Positions 8,303 through 17,001 of a DNA stretch of 64,000 nt are shown here, in pieces (the stretch's first letter is position 1; each line of letters starts with the position of its first letter). Location: assembly GCF_019645875.1 (NCBI RefSeq), contig NZ_CP081000.1:4030001-4094000 (forward strand), given 5' to 3'. Under the pieces are notes generated by a model. The model saw only the letters and a program-made list of their open reading frames with translations. It was not told the origin of the DNA and did no database searches. The DNA comes from Mycolicibacterium senegalense (GTDB lineage Bacteria > Actinomycetota > Actinomycetes > Mycobacteriales > Mycobacteriaceae). The position numbers and the translations under genes are program-made.

Positions 8303-9523
8303 GTGGCGAGTGAAGTTCAGGAACTGCCCGTCGACGACACCGTTGTCGACACGGCGACCCTGCTGCGCGATCCGTATCCGATCTTCGCTCGGCACCGCGC
8401 CGAGCACGGTGTCTTCCGGGGTTCGGTGATGGACTGGTCCAAGACACCGGAATCGCTACTGCCGCAACACCAATACGCCGCGGTGTCGTTCGACGCCGTC
8501 AACACCGTGTTCCGGGACGGCAAGGCCTTCAACTCCAAGATCTATGACCACACGATCGGGCTGTTCATTGGTCCGACCATCCTGGCCATGGAAGGCAAAA
8601 CCCACCGCGATCATCGCAATCTGGTCTCGGCTGCCTTCAAGTCACGATCGCTGCAGCGCTGGGAACCCGAGATCGTCCGCCCGATCTGTGAGGCGCTCGT
8701 CGACGAGTTCATCGAAGCCGGCACCGCCGATCTCGTGCACGACTTCACGTTCGAGTTCCCCACCCGGGTGATCTCCAAGCTGCTCGGCCTGCCCGAGGAA
8801 GACCTGCCCTGGTTCCGGCAGCGCGCGGTAGAGCTGATCAGCTACACCGTCAAGTACAAGCGCGCCTTCGAAGCGTCTGCCGCACTCAAGGACTACTTCC
8901 TCACGCAGATCGATCTGCGCCGCTCCAAGCCGACCGACGACATCATCGGCGACCTCGTCACCGCGGAGATCGACGGCGAGAAGCTGACCGACGAGGCCAT
9001 CTACTCGTTCCTGCGGTTGCTCTTGCCCGCCGGTCTGGAGACGACCTATCGCTCCTCGGGCAATCTGCTGTACCTGTTACTCACCCACCCCGAACAGTTA
9101 GCCGCGGTTCAGGCCGACCATGAACTCATCGGCCAGGCCATCGAAGAGGGACTGCGTTACGAAACACCGCTCACCACCGTGCAGCGCTCGGCCACTCGAG
9201 ACACCGAACTCGACGGCGTCGCACTGCGGGCCGGTGCGGTGATCGACGTCTGCATCGGCTCGGCCAACCGCGACGAGAACCGCTGGGAGCGGGCAGAGGA
9301 GTTCGACATCTTCCGGAAGCGGCTACCGCACATCACGTTTGCCGCAGGCGAGCACACCTGCATGGGCTTGCACCTGGCCCGGATGGAGACGCGGGTAGCC
9401 GTGGAGAGCCTGCTCAGTCGGGTACGCAACCTCGTGCTGGTCACCGACGACGACCCGCACATCTTCGGTCAACCGTTCCGCTCCCCCACCGCCATTCCCG
9501 TCACGTTCGACCCGATCCGCTGA
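8303..9523 (+). CDS. Cytochrome P450
   Basis: A 406-residue P450, divergent from the first one in the window. The heme loop is FAAGEHTCMGLHLAR with ligand Cys353; the I-helix reads LPAGLETTYR, again with Glu in place of Asp; the ExxR stretch is EEGLRYE. The start is a GTG at 8303 with GGGGTGAG just upstream. It is probably cotranscribed with the TetR gene 11 bp downstream. Two P450s under the same operator suggest oxidation at two positions or two stages of the same compound. Electron donors are not encoded nearby. Confidence 0.92.
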   Translation: MASEVQELPVDDTVVDTATLLRDPYPIFARHRAEHGVFRGSVMDWSKTPESLLPQHQYAAVSFDAVNTVFRDGKAFNSKIYDHTIGLFIGPTILAMEGKTHRDHRNLVSAAFKSRSLQRWEPEIVRPICEALVDEFIEAGTADLVHDFTFEFPTRVISKLLGLPEEDLPWFRQRAVELISYTVKYKRAFEASAALKDYFLTQIDLRRSKPTDDIIGDLVTAEIDGEKLTDEAIYSFLRLLLPAGLETTYRSSGNLLYLLLTHPEQLAAVQADHELIGQAIEEGLRYETPLTTVQRSATRDTELDGVALRAGAVIDVCIGSANRDENRWERAEEFDIFRKRLPHITFAAGEHTCMGLHLARMETRVAVESLLSRVRNLVLVTDDDPHIFGQPFRSPTAIPVTFDPIR

Positions 9524-9534
9524 AGGACGAAGCC

Positions 9535-10233
9535 ATGGCCAGTCCCGCGCACACCAACGGTCGCCGGCGCCGCGAACGCGGGTCGATCAGCGTCGACGAA
9601 ATCCTGCGCGGGGCATTCGAGATCGCTGACGAGGTGTCGATCGACAACCTCAGCATGCCCCAGCTGGCCCGTCATCTCGATGTCGGCGTCACCAGCATCT
9701 ATTGGTATTTCCGACGCAAGGATCAGCTACTCGACGCGATGACCGAGCGCGTCCTGCTCGATTACGACCTCAGTGTGCTGTCCATCGACGCCGGGACCTG
9801 GCGCGAATCGCTGCGCGCCCACGCCCACCGCATGCGCGCGATGTTCAACTCGAATCCGATCATGTGCGATCTCATCCTCATCCGGGGCACCCGGGGCGTA
9901 CCGGCGTCACGCACGGCACTGGAGAAGATCGAGCAACCGGTCGCCGCACTGGTGGCGGCCGGGCTCACCGCCAAGCAAGCGTTCGACACTTACACGGCCA
10001 TCTCGGTGCTCGTCCGCAGTTCCGCTGTGCTGCAACGCTTGCAGGGCCGCAGCATCGAAGGGCAGTTCCCCCGTGAGTACTGGGAACAGGTGATCGACGC
10101 CGAGGCGATGCCGCTGATCGCCTCGATCCCGGGGCGCGGCTATCGCATCGGCATGGCCGACGACGGCAACTTCGACCACATCCTCGACAGCATCCTCGAT
10201 CGCGCCGCGTCCTTCGCCGCTGTCCGCGGGTAG
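9535..10233 (+). CDS. TetR-family regulator (twin A)
   Basis: A 232-residue TetR-type regulator. The N-terminal helix-turn-helix ends in GVTSIYWYFRRKDQLL, with the preceding segment VSIDNLSMPQLARHLDV. The C-terminal domain carries MRAMFNSNPIMCDLILIRGTRG. The same features, almost word for word, occur in the regulator at 29826-30554, so the two are paralogs and should recognise the same DNA. Its gene follows the P450 by 11 bp (AAGGA before the ATG), under operator copy 5. I infer that it binds TACTGTAA-N3-TTACAGTA and is autoregulated; ligand unknown. Confidence 0.9.
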   Translation: MASPAHTNGRRRRERGSISVDEILRGAFEIADEVSIDNLSMPQLARHLDVGVTSIYWYFRRKDQLLDAMTERVLLDYDLSVLSIDAGTWRESLRAHAHRMRAMFNSNPIMCDLILIRGTRGVPASRTALEKIEQPVAALVAAGLTAKQAFDTYTAISVLVRSSAVLQRLQGRSIEGQFPREYWEQVIDAEAMPLIASIPGRGYRIGMADDGNFDHILDSILDRAASFAAVRG

Positions 10234-10250
10234 CCTTCCTCCGCGGGAGA

Positions 10251-11786
10251 TTATTGCCGCGGCAGGCGCCAGCCGATGGTCTTGGTCTCGGTGTACTGGG
10301 CGAACCCCTCTATGCCGCACTGTCTTCCGACGCCGCTGCTCTTATAGCCGCCGAACGGGGCGTCGGCGCCGTAGTACATGCCGCCGTTGACCCCGATCGC
10401 TCCGGTGCGGATCCGGCGCGCGATGCCCATCGCACGCTCGGATGATGCCGATATCACCGCCCCGGCCAAGCCGAACGCACTGTCGTTGGCGATGCGCACC
10501 GCCTCGTCGTCGTCGTCGAACGGCAGCATCACCAACACCGGCCCGAACACCTCGTCCTGGGCAATGGCGGATCCGGAGTCTGCGCCGACGATGACGGTCG
10601 GCGCGACGAAGTGACCGTCGACCAGATGTGCGGGCAGCCCGTCGGGCACCTTGCCGCCGACCACAATGTCAGCGCCGTCGCGGCGCGCGCCGTCGATGGC
10701 GTCGAGCACCCGTTGCTTGGCCGCCGCGCTGATCAGGGGGCCGACCAGGGTTGTGGGCGACGCGGGATCACCTACCGGCACGGCACCGAACGCCATCGTC
10801 ACATTGGCGACGGCCTCGTCGAACAGGCTGCGGTGCACCAGCATCCGGGTGTTGGCGGCACAGGCCTGCCCGGCGTGCACGCATGCCCCGACAGCCCCGG
10901 GGATGACGTGGCCGGGCTTGGCGTCATCGAGCACGATCATGGCCGACTTGCCCCCGAGTTCGAGGAAGGTGCGCTTCATGGTGTCGGCGCCTACCCGCAT
11001 CAGATGCCTACCGACGGCCGTCGACCCGGTGAACGACACCATGTCGACTCGCGGATCGGTGCCCAACTGTCCGGCTACCTCATTGGACGGCGTCGGCACG
11101 ACGTTGACGACACCCGGCGGCATATCGGTGCGCTCCGCGATCAAGCGTCCCAGGCGAGTCGCATTCCACGGCGTGTTCGGATCCGGTTTGAGCACAACGG
11201 TATTGCCTGCGGCCAACGCCGGCCCCAGCTTGTTGAGGATCACCTCGATCGGAAAGTTCGACGGGGTGATCGCGGCGACCACCCCTACGGCTTCCTTGAC
11301 CACCGTGCGGGCGTTGCGCTCACCGAACAGGCCGCCGCCGTCGAGGGTCCGTTCCCAATCGAATTCGTCGATCAGCCTGGCCGGATACCGCAACGCATCG
11401 GCCAGCGGCCAGTCCAGCTGGGCATTCTCCGTCGTCATCACCGGGCAACCCACCTCGGCGATCAATTCCTCACGCAAGTAGTCTTTTTCGGACTCGATCG
11501 CCTCCTGCAACTGGGCCAGCACTCGCTGCCGCAATCCCCGGTTGGTGCTCCAGTCGGATTCGTCGAACGCGCGTCGGGCAGCGCCGATCGCGGCATCCAT
11601 GTCCTGCGCACCGGCCGCCGCGGTGGTACCGAGGAGGAGGCCGGTGGCCGGGCTCAGGTTGTCGAATTCGGCACCGGAGGCCGCGGTGACCAATTCACCG
11701 TCGACAAGCATGCGCTTCTCGGCCCGGCCGGCGGCCCGCCGACCGATGTCCACACTGGTGACGGACTCATCCACGACTTCGCTCAC
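10251..11786 (-). CDS. Aldehyde dehydrogenase
   Basis: A 511-residue aldehyde dehydrogenase of the broad NAD-dependent type, unlike the one at 5788. The base is E276 in FLELGGKSA and the nucleophile is C309 in HAGQACAANTR; TPSNFP and GSTAVGR mark the cofactor site. The start shown is a GTG at 11786 only a few bases inside operator copy 6, with no Shine-Dalgarno sequence; a leaderless message, or the ATG 25 codons in (MLVDGELV), are both possible. It converges on the TetR gene with an 17-bp gap that contains a repeated CCGCGG. Confidence 0.88.
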   Translation of the reverse strand: MSEVVDESVTSVDIGRRAAGRAEKRMLVDGELVTAASGAEFDNLSPATGLLLGTTAAAGAQDMDAAIGAARRAFDESDWSTNRGLRQRVLAQLQEAIESEKDYLREELIAEVGCPVMTTENAQLDWPLADALRYPARLIDEFDWERTLDGGGLFGERNARTVVKEAVGVVAAITPSNFPIEVILNKLGPALAAGNTVVLKPDPNTPWNATRLGRLIAERTDMPPGVVNVVPTPSNEVAGQLGTDPRVDMVSFTGSTAVGRHLMRVGADTMKRTFLELGGKSAMIVLDDAKPGHVIPGAVGACVHAGQACAANTRMLVHRSLFDEAVANVTMAFGAVPVGDPASPTTLVGPLISAAAKQRVLDAIDGARRDGADIVVGGKVPDGLPAHLVDGHFVAPTVIVGADSGSAIAQDEVFGPVLVMLPFDDDDEAVRIANDSAFGLAGAVISASSERAMGIARRIRTGAIGVNGGMYYGADAPFGGYKSSGVGRQCGIEGFAQYTETKTIGWRLPRQ

Positions 11787-11792
11787 GCCGGC

Positions 11793-11811
11793 AACTGTAA
11801 CATTTACAGTA
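11793..11811. promoter_or_regulatory. 19-bp palindromic operator, copy 6
   Basis: AACTGTAACATTTACAGTA, an almost perfect palindrome. It sits 7 bp upstream of the assigned aldehyde dehydrogenase start and just past the 3' end of the molybdopterin oxidoreductase gene, so it gives the dehydrogenase its own regulated promoter. Confidence 0.65.
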
Positions 11812-11817
11812 AGTAGA

Positions 11818-14040
11818 TCAGCACGGTTCGACCTGTACCGGCACTCCGGTCAGCCAGGACATGCCGGCCAGCGCCTCGACGTCGGCGGGCTCACTCGACA
11901 TCAACTGGTTGACGTTGGCCCCGCCCGCCTGATTGGCGATCCGCCAGCGCCCACTTCCCTTGTGCCCCCACCCATGAGGTATCGCAACCGTCCCCCGCAT
12001 GATGTCGTCGGTGAGCGACAGTGCAATGTCGATCTGGCCGTACGGCGACCGTACGCGCACAGCGTCACCATCAGCGAGGTGACGCGTCGCGGCATCCTCG
12101 GTATGCATCAGCGCACGGTGAATCCTCTTGCCGCGCATGAGCAACGGTGAATTGTGCAGCCAGGAGTTCTCTGAGCGCGGTTCCCGCATGCCGATCATCC
12201 GCAGCGGATACCCGTCTGGCTCGGCGCGTCGGGACAGCGCGGCGATCTCGGAAGCGATGTCGTCATGCGCCAGCCGAACCCGCCCCTTCGGATACACCAC
12301 GACCTCGCCCAGCACACCGGTGCGGATGTGCGGCGCCACCACGACACCGTGCGGATGCTGCTCGGCCAGCCGACGGAACGTCAGCCCGCCCCGGCGCAGC
12401 CCGAAGCGGTCACCGCCGTCGGCCATCCGGATCATCATGTCGATCATCGGCCGCGGACTGAGCCGGTTGCCGCGCCGCGCGGCCCGCTTGGCCGCCAGCC
12501 GAAGCGCTGCGAAAACCGGTGTGCGCACCTTCATTCGGCCGATCAGATCGACAACGATGTCCCACTCGGTGCGGGCCTGGCCTTGCGGTGCCACCACCGC
12601 GTCGGTGACCTGCCGGAACGGCGTGGCCTGGAACATCTGGAAGGTGACGGCGAAATCATCGCGTTCGTACATCGTCGTCACCGGCAACACGTAGTCGCAG
12701 TGCGCGGTGGTCTCGTTGACGTAGAGGTCCAGGCCGACCGACAGATCGGTCGATTCCATCGCGTCTTCCAATTCCAGGCCGTTGGGAACCGACAGCACCG
12801 GATTACCGGCACCGATGAACATCGCCTTGACCTGCCGCCGGCCCGGCGTCGTGATCTCCTTGGCCATGAATGCGGCGGGTTCCGCCCCGATCACCAACGG
12901 GAGATCGCCGACCCGCGTCCGCTTGTTTCGGTAGCTGCGGCGCAGGGAGGCTCCCATTGCGCGCGCTCCCCACTTCTGGCCGGGGATGCCGAGCGTGCTG
13001 AACACGCTGCCGCCTGGGACGTCCAGATTGCCCGCGACGAGGTTGACGGCATCGAGCAGGTAGGTGGTCAATGTGCCGTTGCGGCCCACGCAAGTACCCA
13101 GCCGCCCGTAGACCGCCGCTCGCTCGGTGGCGGCCAGATCACGGGCCAACGCCCGGACCGTTTGCGGCTCGATGCCGGTGTGCCTCTGTGTGGCCTCCGG
13201 GCTGAACCGAGCGGACTGGGCTTGAAGCCAATCCAGCCCATCGGCCTGGGTTAAGGCCCTGACACTGACGAGCCCTTCCGCGAAGAGCACCTGCAGGATC
13301 GACAGCAACAGGTATGAATCGGCATCCGGGACGATCCCGAGCCATTCGAACTGGGCGGCCGTCTCGCTGCGTCGCGGGTCGACGACGATGACCCGCCCGC
13401 CCCGCTTGACGATGTCGTGCATGCGGTCCTTGATCCGCGGGGCCGTCAGGAAGCTGCCATGGGACACCACCGGATTCGCACCGAACATGACGAGTAGATC
13501 AGTACGCATCACGTCTGGGATGGGCACGGGGAACGGAGCGCCGTAAAGGAACTGGTTGGCCAGCAGCCGGCTACTGGTGTCCTGAGTCGATGAGCTGAAG
13601 AAATGACTCTCGCCGCCGACGCCCTTGGCGAAGGCCATCGCGGCGAACAGGTGCGAATAGCTGAAGGCCGCTGGGTTGCCCATGTACCACGCGAACGCGC
13701 CCGATCCGTGGCGGCGGTGAATCTCGGTGAGCCTGGCCGCAATGTCGTCGAGCGCCGCATCCCAGCCGACGGGTTCGAATCCGTCCCCCACGCGCTTGAG
13801 CGGCGTCGTGACGCGATCGGGGTCATTGACCACCTCGGTGAACGCGATGCCTTTCTGGCAGGCGAAACCGGCCGACAGCGGGTGGTCCTTGTCCGGGCGC
13901 AGGGCGGTGAGCTTTCCGTCCTCGACGGTGGCGACCATGCCGCACAGCGGCTCGCAGATCCGGCAGAACGTCACCTTGGACTCGGCCTCGTGCTCGATCA
14001 CTTGGACTACGTTACTGTAAGAGTTACAGTTGCTAGACAT
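11818..14040 (-). CDS. Molybdopterin-dependent oxidoreductase (DMSO reductase superfamily)
   Basis: A 740-residue molybdopterin oxidoreductase with an N-terminal [4Fe-4S] site C26-x2-C29-x3-C33-x27-C61 (CRICEPLC ... CQKG). GANPVVSHG and DPRRSETA are typical of the MGD-binding domains, and the C-terminal beta-barrel dinucleotide-binding domain is present. No twin-arginine signal is visible, so it is probably cytoplasmic, as for assimilatory or catabolic dehydrogenases. No small subunit is encoded beside it. The ATG at 14040 is used, but operator copy 7 then falls inside the coding sequence; a GTG at 14001 would place the operator in the promoter and may be the real start. Substrate unknown. 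Confidence 0.85.
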   Translation of the reverse strand: MSSNCNSYSNVVQVIEHEAESKVTFCRICEPLCGMVATVEDGKLTALRPDKDHPLSAGFACQKGIAFTEVVNDPDRVTTPLKRVGDGFEPVGWDAALDDIAARLTEIHRRHGSGAFAWYMGNPAAFSYSHLFAAMAFAKGVGGESHFFSSSTQDTSSRLLANQFLYGAPFPVPIPDVMRTDLLVMFGANPVVSHGSFLTAPRIKDRMHDIVKRGGRVIVVDPRRSETAAQFEWLGIVPDADSYLLLSILQVLFAEGLVSVRALTQADGLDWLQAQSARFSPEATQRHTGIEPQTVRALARDLAATERAAVYGRLGTCVGRNGTLTTYLLDAVNLVAGNLDVPGGSVFSTLGIPGQKWGARAMGASLRRSYRNKRTRVGDLPLVIGAEPAAFMAKEITTPGRRQVKAMFIGAGNPVLSVPNGLELEDAMESTDLSVGLDLYVNETTAHCDYVLPVTTMYERDDFAVTFQMFQATPFRQVTDAVVAPQGQARTEWDIVVDLIGRMKVRTPVFAALRLAAKRAARRGNRLSPRPMIDMMIRMADGGDRFGLRRGGLTFRRLAEQHPHGVVVAPHIRTGVLGEVVVYPKGRVRLAHDDIASEIAALSRRAEPDGYPLRMIGMREPRSENSWLHNSPLLMRGKRIHRALMHTEDAATRHLADGDAVRVRSPYGQIDIALSLTDDIMRGTVAIPHGWGHKGSGRWRIANQAGGANVNQLMSSEPADVEALAGMSWLTGVPVQVEPC
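14013..14031. promoter_or_regulatory. 19-bp palindromic operator, copy 7
   Basis: TACTGTAAGAGTTACAGTT, near-perfect. It lies between the divergent molybdopterin oxidoreductase and DUF35 genes, 38 bp from the DUF35 start, so one bound dimer could control both directions. Confidence 0.65.
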
Positions 14041-14068
14041 TTTGGCCGAACACGGAGGAATCGGACGC

Positions 14069-14506
14069 ATGCAGAAGGCCCTCGCGCCAGAGATCTCGAC
14101 CTGGCCCGACGCCGAACCCCAGTTGATCGGCAGCCGGTGCACCGACTGCGCGGCCACCACCTTCCCGGCCCAGGCCCGCTGCCCCAAGTGCTCCGGCGGC
14201 AATACCGAACAGGTGAACCTGCCCCGCCGCGGCACCGTCGTCGCCTGGACCACCCAGGGCTTCCCACCCGGCGCCCCCTACAAAGGCCCCACCGGAAAGA
14301 ACTTCGTCCCCTTCGGCGTCGGCCTGGTCGAACTCAGCGACGAGAACGGGCCGGTGATCCGCGTCGAAGGCCGCCTCACCGAAAACGACCCGACGAAACT
14401 GCAATTCGGCATGGACGTCGAACTCACCATGATCCCGTTCACCACCGACGAAGACGACCCCGACCACCCCGTCGAAATCGTCACCTTCGCCTTCCAGCCG
14501 GTGTAG
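14069..14506 (+). CDS. DUF35 Zn-ribbon/OB-fold protein, thiolase partner
   Basis: A 145-residue protein with a Zn-ribbon C24-x2-C27-x10-C38-x2-C41 followed by an OB-fold, the ChsH2-C/DUF35 type. The ATG at 14069 has GGAGGA upstream. It is 12 bp before a thiolase-like gene. In steroid side-chain degradation such OB-fold proteins pair with lipid-transfer-protein thiolases (Ltp2) to form an acyl-CoA retro-aldolase; the same partnership is the best reading here. The protein alone would have no catalytic activity. Confidence 0.87.
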   Translation: MQKALAPEISTWPDAEPQLIGSRCTDCAATTFPAQARCPKCSGGNTEQVNLPRRGTVVAWTTQGFPPGAPYKGPTGKNFVPFGVGLVELSDENGPVIRVEGRLTENDPTKLQFGMDVELTMIPFTTDEDDPDHPVEIVTFAFQPV

Positions 14507-14518
14507 AGAGGCAACAAC

Positions 14519-15667
14519 ATGACCAACGATGTAGCCATCATCGGCGTCGGCCTGCACCCGTTCGGCCGCTTCGAAGGAAAGTCCGCGATGGCCATGGGCG
14601 TGGACGCAATCTTCGCCGCGGTCGCCGACGCCGGAATAGAGTGGCGCGACATCCAAGCTGCGACGGGAGGCAGCTGGACCGTGGCCAACCCCGACGCGAT
14701 CGTCGGGATGGTCGGGCTGACCGGTATCCCGTTCACCAACGTGTTCAACGCGTGCGCCACCGCCGCGAGCGCCACCAAGGCCTGCGCCGACGGAATCCGG
14801 CTCGGCGACTACGACATCGGCATCGCGATCGGCCTGGACAAGCACCCGCGCGGCGCGTTCACCGAAGACCCGTCGCTGGTCGGGATGCCCAGCTGGTACG
14901 CCGAGAACGGCCAGTACCTCACCACCCAATTCTTCGGGATGAAGGCCAACCGCTACCTGCACGAGCACAACATCTCGCAGCGCACCCTGGCCAAGGTGGC
15001 CAACAAGAACTTCCGCAACGGCGCGCTGAATCCAAACGCCTTCCGGCGCAAGCCGATCAGCGAAGACGACATCCTCAACTCGACCATGCTGAACTATCCG
15101 TTGACCCAGTACATGTTCTGCGCCCCGGACGAGGGTGCGGCGGCGGTGGTGATGTGCCGAGCAGACATCGCCCACCGATACACGGACAAACCGGTGTACC
15201 TGAAGGCCGTCGAGGTCCGGACCCGTAGGTACGGGGCCTATGAGGTCAACACCACCTGCGCGCCGGTGGAAGAGGATGTGGCCCCGACGGTGTACGCCGC
15301 CCGCGCCGCGTTCGAAAAGGCCGGGGTGGCACCCGAAGACGTAGACGTCGTGCAGCTGCAGGACACCGACGCCGGCGCCGAGATCATCCATATGGCCGAA
15401 TGCGGGTTCTGCGCCGATGGCGACCAGGAGAAGCTGCTGGCCGACGGCGCCACCGAGATCGGCGGGTCACTGCCGATCAACACCGACGGCGGCCTGATCG
15501 CCAACGGTGAGCCGATCGGCGCCTCGGGCCTACGCCAAATCCACGAATTGGTGCGGCAACTCCGTGGAGAGGCCGGTGACCGCCAGGTGCCGGGCAACCC
15601 GCGCGTCGGTTTCGCCCAGCTCTACGGTGCCCCGGGGACCGCCGGCGCCACCGTCCTGACGCTCTGA
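14519..15667 (+). CDS. Thiolase-like lipid-transfer protein (Ltp/SCPx type), probable retro-aldolase subunit
   Basis: A 382-residue non-decarboxylating thiolase-fold protein. It starts MTNDVAIIGVGLHPFG and has NAC79ATAASA at the usual nucleophile loop, but lacks the C-terminal CxGGGxG loop of true thiolases; the C terminus reads YGAPGTAGATVL. Proteins of this shape next to a DUF35 gene include Ltp2-type aldolases that release acetyl- or propionyl-CoA, or a ketone, from tertiary-alcohol acyl-CoAs. I infer C-C cleavage of a beta-hydroxyacyl-CoA formed in this pathway. A truncated or decayed inverted repeat follows the stop and may end transcription. Confidence 0.85.
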   Translation: MTNDVAIIGVGLHPFGRFEGKSAMAMGVDAIFAAVADAGIEWRDIQAATGGSWTVANPDAIVGMVGLTGIPFTNVFNACATAASATKACADGIRLGDYDIGIAIGLDKHPRGAFTEDPSLVGMPSWYAENGQYLTTQFFGMKANRYLHEHNISQRTLAKVANKNFRNGALNPNAFRRKPISEDDILNSTMLNYPLTQYMFCAPDEGAAAVVMCRADIAHRYTDKPVYLKAVEVRTRRYGAYEVNTTCAPVEEDVAPTVYAARAAFEKAGVAPEDVDVVQLQDTDAGAEIIHMAECGFCADGDQEKLLADGATEIGGSLPINTDGGLIANGEPIGASGLRQIHELVRQLRGEAGDRQVPGNPRVGFAQLYGAPGTAGATVLTL

Positions 15668-15677
15668 CTTTCATGGC

Positions 15678-15736
15678 CGAGCAGACGCATATGTACCCGA
15701 CACGCCGGGCGTGCAGGACATTTGCGACTGCTCGCG
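15678..15736. repeat. GAGCAGACGC inverted repeat, copy 1 (degenerate)
   Basis: The left arm begins CGAGCAGACGCATATGTACC and the right arm ends with GGACATTTGCGACTGCTCGCG, an imperfect complement with several mismatches; the inner CACGCCGGGCGTG is a second small stem. It lies between the thiolase-like stop and the amidohydrolase start. It is the most decayed of five related copies in the window. Confidence 0.65.
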
Positions 15737-15756
15737 GGAGAAAAGGAACCACTACC

Positions 15757-17001
15757 GTGACTGAACATTCCGTCGAACAGTTCAGGGATGCACCGATTTT
15801 CGACGCCGACCAGCACATGTACGAGACAGGTGACGCGCTGACGAAGTTCCTCCCCGAGAAGTACAGCCGTGCGGTGCAGTATGCCCAGATCGGCCGGCAG
15901 ACCCGGGTGGTGATCAACAACCGCGTCACCGACTTCATCCCGAACCCAACGTTCGAGCGCGTCGCCGCCCCTGGCGCGCACGAGAAGTTCTTCGCCGGCG
16001 AGAACACCGAAGGCCTGACCCTGCGCGAGATGCAGGGCAAGGCCATCGATGCGCCCGCGGCCACCCGCAACCCGGAAGACCGAGTCAAGGAGCTGGATCG
16101 CCAGGGCGTGGTCGAGGCCCTGAACTACCCGACCCTGGGTAGCCTCGTCGAGCACTCCAGTGCCGACGACCCCCAGCTGACCCTGGCGATCGTCCACGCT
16201 CTCAACGAGTGGATTCTGGAGCACTGGAGCTTCAACTACGCCGACCGCGTGTTCTCGACGCCGATCATCAATTTGTCCGAAGTCGATGCGGCGCAACGTG
16301 AACTGGAATGGATTCTCGATCACGGCGCCAAGGTGGCGCTGGTCAAACCCGGACCGGTCAACGGCCTGCACGGCTGGCGCTCCCCCGCCCTGCCCGAGTT
16401 CGACCCGTTCTGGCGTGACGTCGAGGCCGCAGGCCTGCCCATCGTGTTGCACGCCAGCTATCCCCCGCTCGACGAGTACGTCAACAAGTGGGAACCGCCT
16501 TATACCCAGAACTTCATGGCGCAGAGCGCGTTTCGCTGGATGGTGCTGGGCCACCGCGAGATCGCCGACATGCTGACCGCGCTGATCTGCCACGGCACCC
16601 TGACGCGGTTTCCCAGGCTGCGCATCGCCAGTGTCGAGAACGGCAGCAGCTGGATCTTCCCGCTGTTCCACGATTTCGCCGACCTGTACAAGAAGATGCC
16701 GCAGAACTTCCCCGAACATCCGCACGACGTCTTCCGGCGCAACATCTGGGTCAGCCCGTTCTGGGAGGGCTGCGTGTCCGATGTGGTGGAAACGGTCGGT
16801 TGGGACAAGGTGCTGTTCGGCTCGGATTACCCGCACCCCGAGGGGCTGGCCGAACCGAAGGGGTTCTGGAAGTACGCCGAAGGCATGGACATCCGCCGCA
16901 CCTATGACTTCATGGGCGACAACGCCCGCCGGTTCATGGGCCTGCCGATCGCCAACCCCGACCCGGAGGCCGTCAAACCGCCGGCCTTGACCGGCGCCTA
17001 A
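15757..17001 (+). CDS. Amidohydrolase family protein (ACMSD-like)
   Basis: A 414-residue metal-dependent hydrolase of the amidohydrolase-2/ACMSD-like group. The N terminus carries D16-A-D18-Q-H20 (FDADQHMYE), a variant of the usual metal motif, and the C terminus carries FGSDYPHPEG, whose Asp is normally the catalytic residue. Related enzymes decarboxylate or hydrolyse C-C bonds in ring-cleavage pathways. The GTG at 15757 follows AAAAGGA; the longer frame runs through the inverted repeat and is rejected. It closely resembles the protein at 24749-25996 (both have NPTFxxxxxPG and the same ending), so they are probably paralogs with consecutive or parallel roles. Confidence 0.85.
   Translation: MTEHSVEQFRDAPIFDADQHMYETGDALTKFLPEKYSRAVQYAQIGRQTRVVINNRVTDFIPNPTFERVAAPGAHEKFFAGENTEGLTLREMQGKAIDAPAATRNPEDRVKELDRQGVVEALNYPTLGSLVEHSSADDPQLTLAIVHALNEWILEHWSFNYADRVFSTPIINLSEVDAAQRELEWILDHGAKVALVKPGPVNGLHGWRSPALPEFDPFWRDVEAAGLPIVLHASYPPLDEYVNKWEPPYTQNFMAQSAFRWMVLGHREIADMLTALICHGTLTRFPRLRIASVENGSSWIFPLFHDFADLYKKMPQNFPEHPHDVFRRNIWVSPFWEGCVSDVVETVGWDKVLFGSDYPHPEGLAEPKGFWKYAEGMDIRRTYDFMGDNARRFMGLPIANPDPEAVKPPALTGA

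Noticed and set aside
10228..10248. CCGCGG...CCGCGG hairpin as a terminator between TetR twin A and the aldehyde dehydrogenase
   Set aside because: The stem is only 6 bp and the hexamer is itself palindromic, so chance is likely in GC-rich DNA; not listed as a feature.
10611..11816. Plus-strand open frame of 401 codons opposite the aldehyde dehydrogenase
   Set aside because: High-GC shadow of a well-supported gene; His/Arg/Gly-rich translation without domains.
14033..15391. Minus-strand open frame of about 450 codons across the DUF35 and thiolase-like genes
   Set aside because: It mirrors strong, motif-bearing genes on the other strand; its translation is low-complexity and has no family pattern.
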